NCBI RefSeq assembly: GCF_002286975.1
Contig: NZ_NSKB01000015.1
Coordinates: 1-47,173 of the forward strand
Direction: 5' to 3'
Origin: Halomonas salipaludis
Lineage (GTDB): Bacteria > Pseudomonadota > Gammaproteobacteria > Pseudomonadales > Halomonadaceae
DNA length: 47,173 bases
Under the pieces are notes generated by a model, which saw nothing but the letters and a program-made list of their open reading frames with translations, was not told where the DNA came from and ran no database searches. Position numbers and translations under genes: made by a program. Shown here in pieces: positions 46,923 through 47,173 of the stretch (position 1 is its first letter; every line of letters begins with the position of its first letter).

Positions 46923-47173
46923 TGGGTATAGAGCGACAATTACTCTGGCCGGCCGACGACAACTATTGTGGCCGGTTGCCCTAAGCTTGACCGCTTGTCC
47001 CGACCCACCAGGGAGCCGGTATGGCGGTCACCAGCCAACAGGTCACGCTCTATATGTCGCAACGCCAACAAGGCCAGACCCAGGAGGTCGCCGCCGCCAA
47101 GGCCGGCCTCTCCGTCAGAACCGCTCGCCGCCTCGAACGCCGGGCCGAGTCCTCTGAGCTGCCGGCACCACGG
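46923..47173 (+). mobile_element. Second left end of the IS21 element (partial)
   Basis: From 46927 on, the sequence equals 1-247 exactly, including the first 51 codons of istA. The extra bases TGGG at 46923 complete the left end. The element is inserted in the leader of the IS3 OrfA fragment. Confidence 0.93.

Overview
The window looks like an accessory region of a gammaproteobacterium. The GC-rich genes, the Na+-pumping oxaloacetate decarboxylase and the general style of the proteins suggest a Halomonas-like marine or halophilic host; this is an inference, since no marker gene is present. No replication or partition gene is visible. The last 247 bases (46927-47173) repeat the first 247 exactly. 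This is the left end of an IS21-family element, so the sequence is either a closed circle written with an overlap or a stretch bounded by two copies of the same IS.

Region 1 (1-10750) is an IS-riddled integron cassette array without an integrase. After a complete IS21-type istAB pair come an IS3 remnant with a 60-bp tandem duplication and then seven attC-like sites. The cassette genes all lie on the minus strand. In array order they are a TIR (ThsB/DUF1863-like) plus SLATT-type membrane protein pair, a membrane-anchored AlbA_2/Schlafen-like protein, a DUF5677-like protein, a small membrane ORF, a GIY-YIG protein and a frameshifted unknown. Two attC sites are each split by an IS with a 3-bp target duplication: an IS1182-type element exactly at the GTT/AAC core, and an IS3-type element in the middle of the site.

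Region 2 (11.05-12.0 kb and 44.0-46.0 kb) is one SOS locus: umuD, umuC, a small unknown gene and a SRAP-domain (yedK/HMCES) gene. umuC is cut in two by a 32-kb insertion. Joining base 12003 to base 43999 restores a continuous 430-residue UmuC in frame.

Region 3 (12004-43998) is the inserted island. Its right end encodes three overlapping minus-strand genes of Tn554 TnpA/TnpB/TnpC type. Their sizes and order (451, 1002 and 155 residues) match what I know of the gamma-mobile-trio proteins GmtY, GmtZ and GmtX. The cargo is metabolic: oadGAB, a ribose/inositol-type ABC importer, and a cyclitol catabolism cluster. That cluster has iolD, iolE, iolG, three further Gfo/Idh/MocA oxidoreductases, an SDR, a TIM-barrel isomerase, an HpcH/HpaI aldolase, a D-2-hydroxyacid dehydrogenase, an aldehyde dehydrogenase, mmsA/iolA and an RpiR-type regulator. 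iolB, iolC and iolJ are absent. A palindrome TTGCA-N13-TGCAA occurs before iolD, before the aldehyde dehydrogenase and before mmsA, and probably marks one regulon. An IS3 element sits between the regulator gene and iolD.

The right edge (46.1-47.17 kb) has an unknown gene, a chimeric ORF joining an IS3 OrfA N-terminus to an Xre/MbcA-type antitoxin C-terminus, and the second IS21 left end. The most notable systems are the TIR+SLATT cassette, a candidate two-gene defence module, and the recombinase trio that carried a catabolic pathway into umuC.
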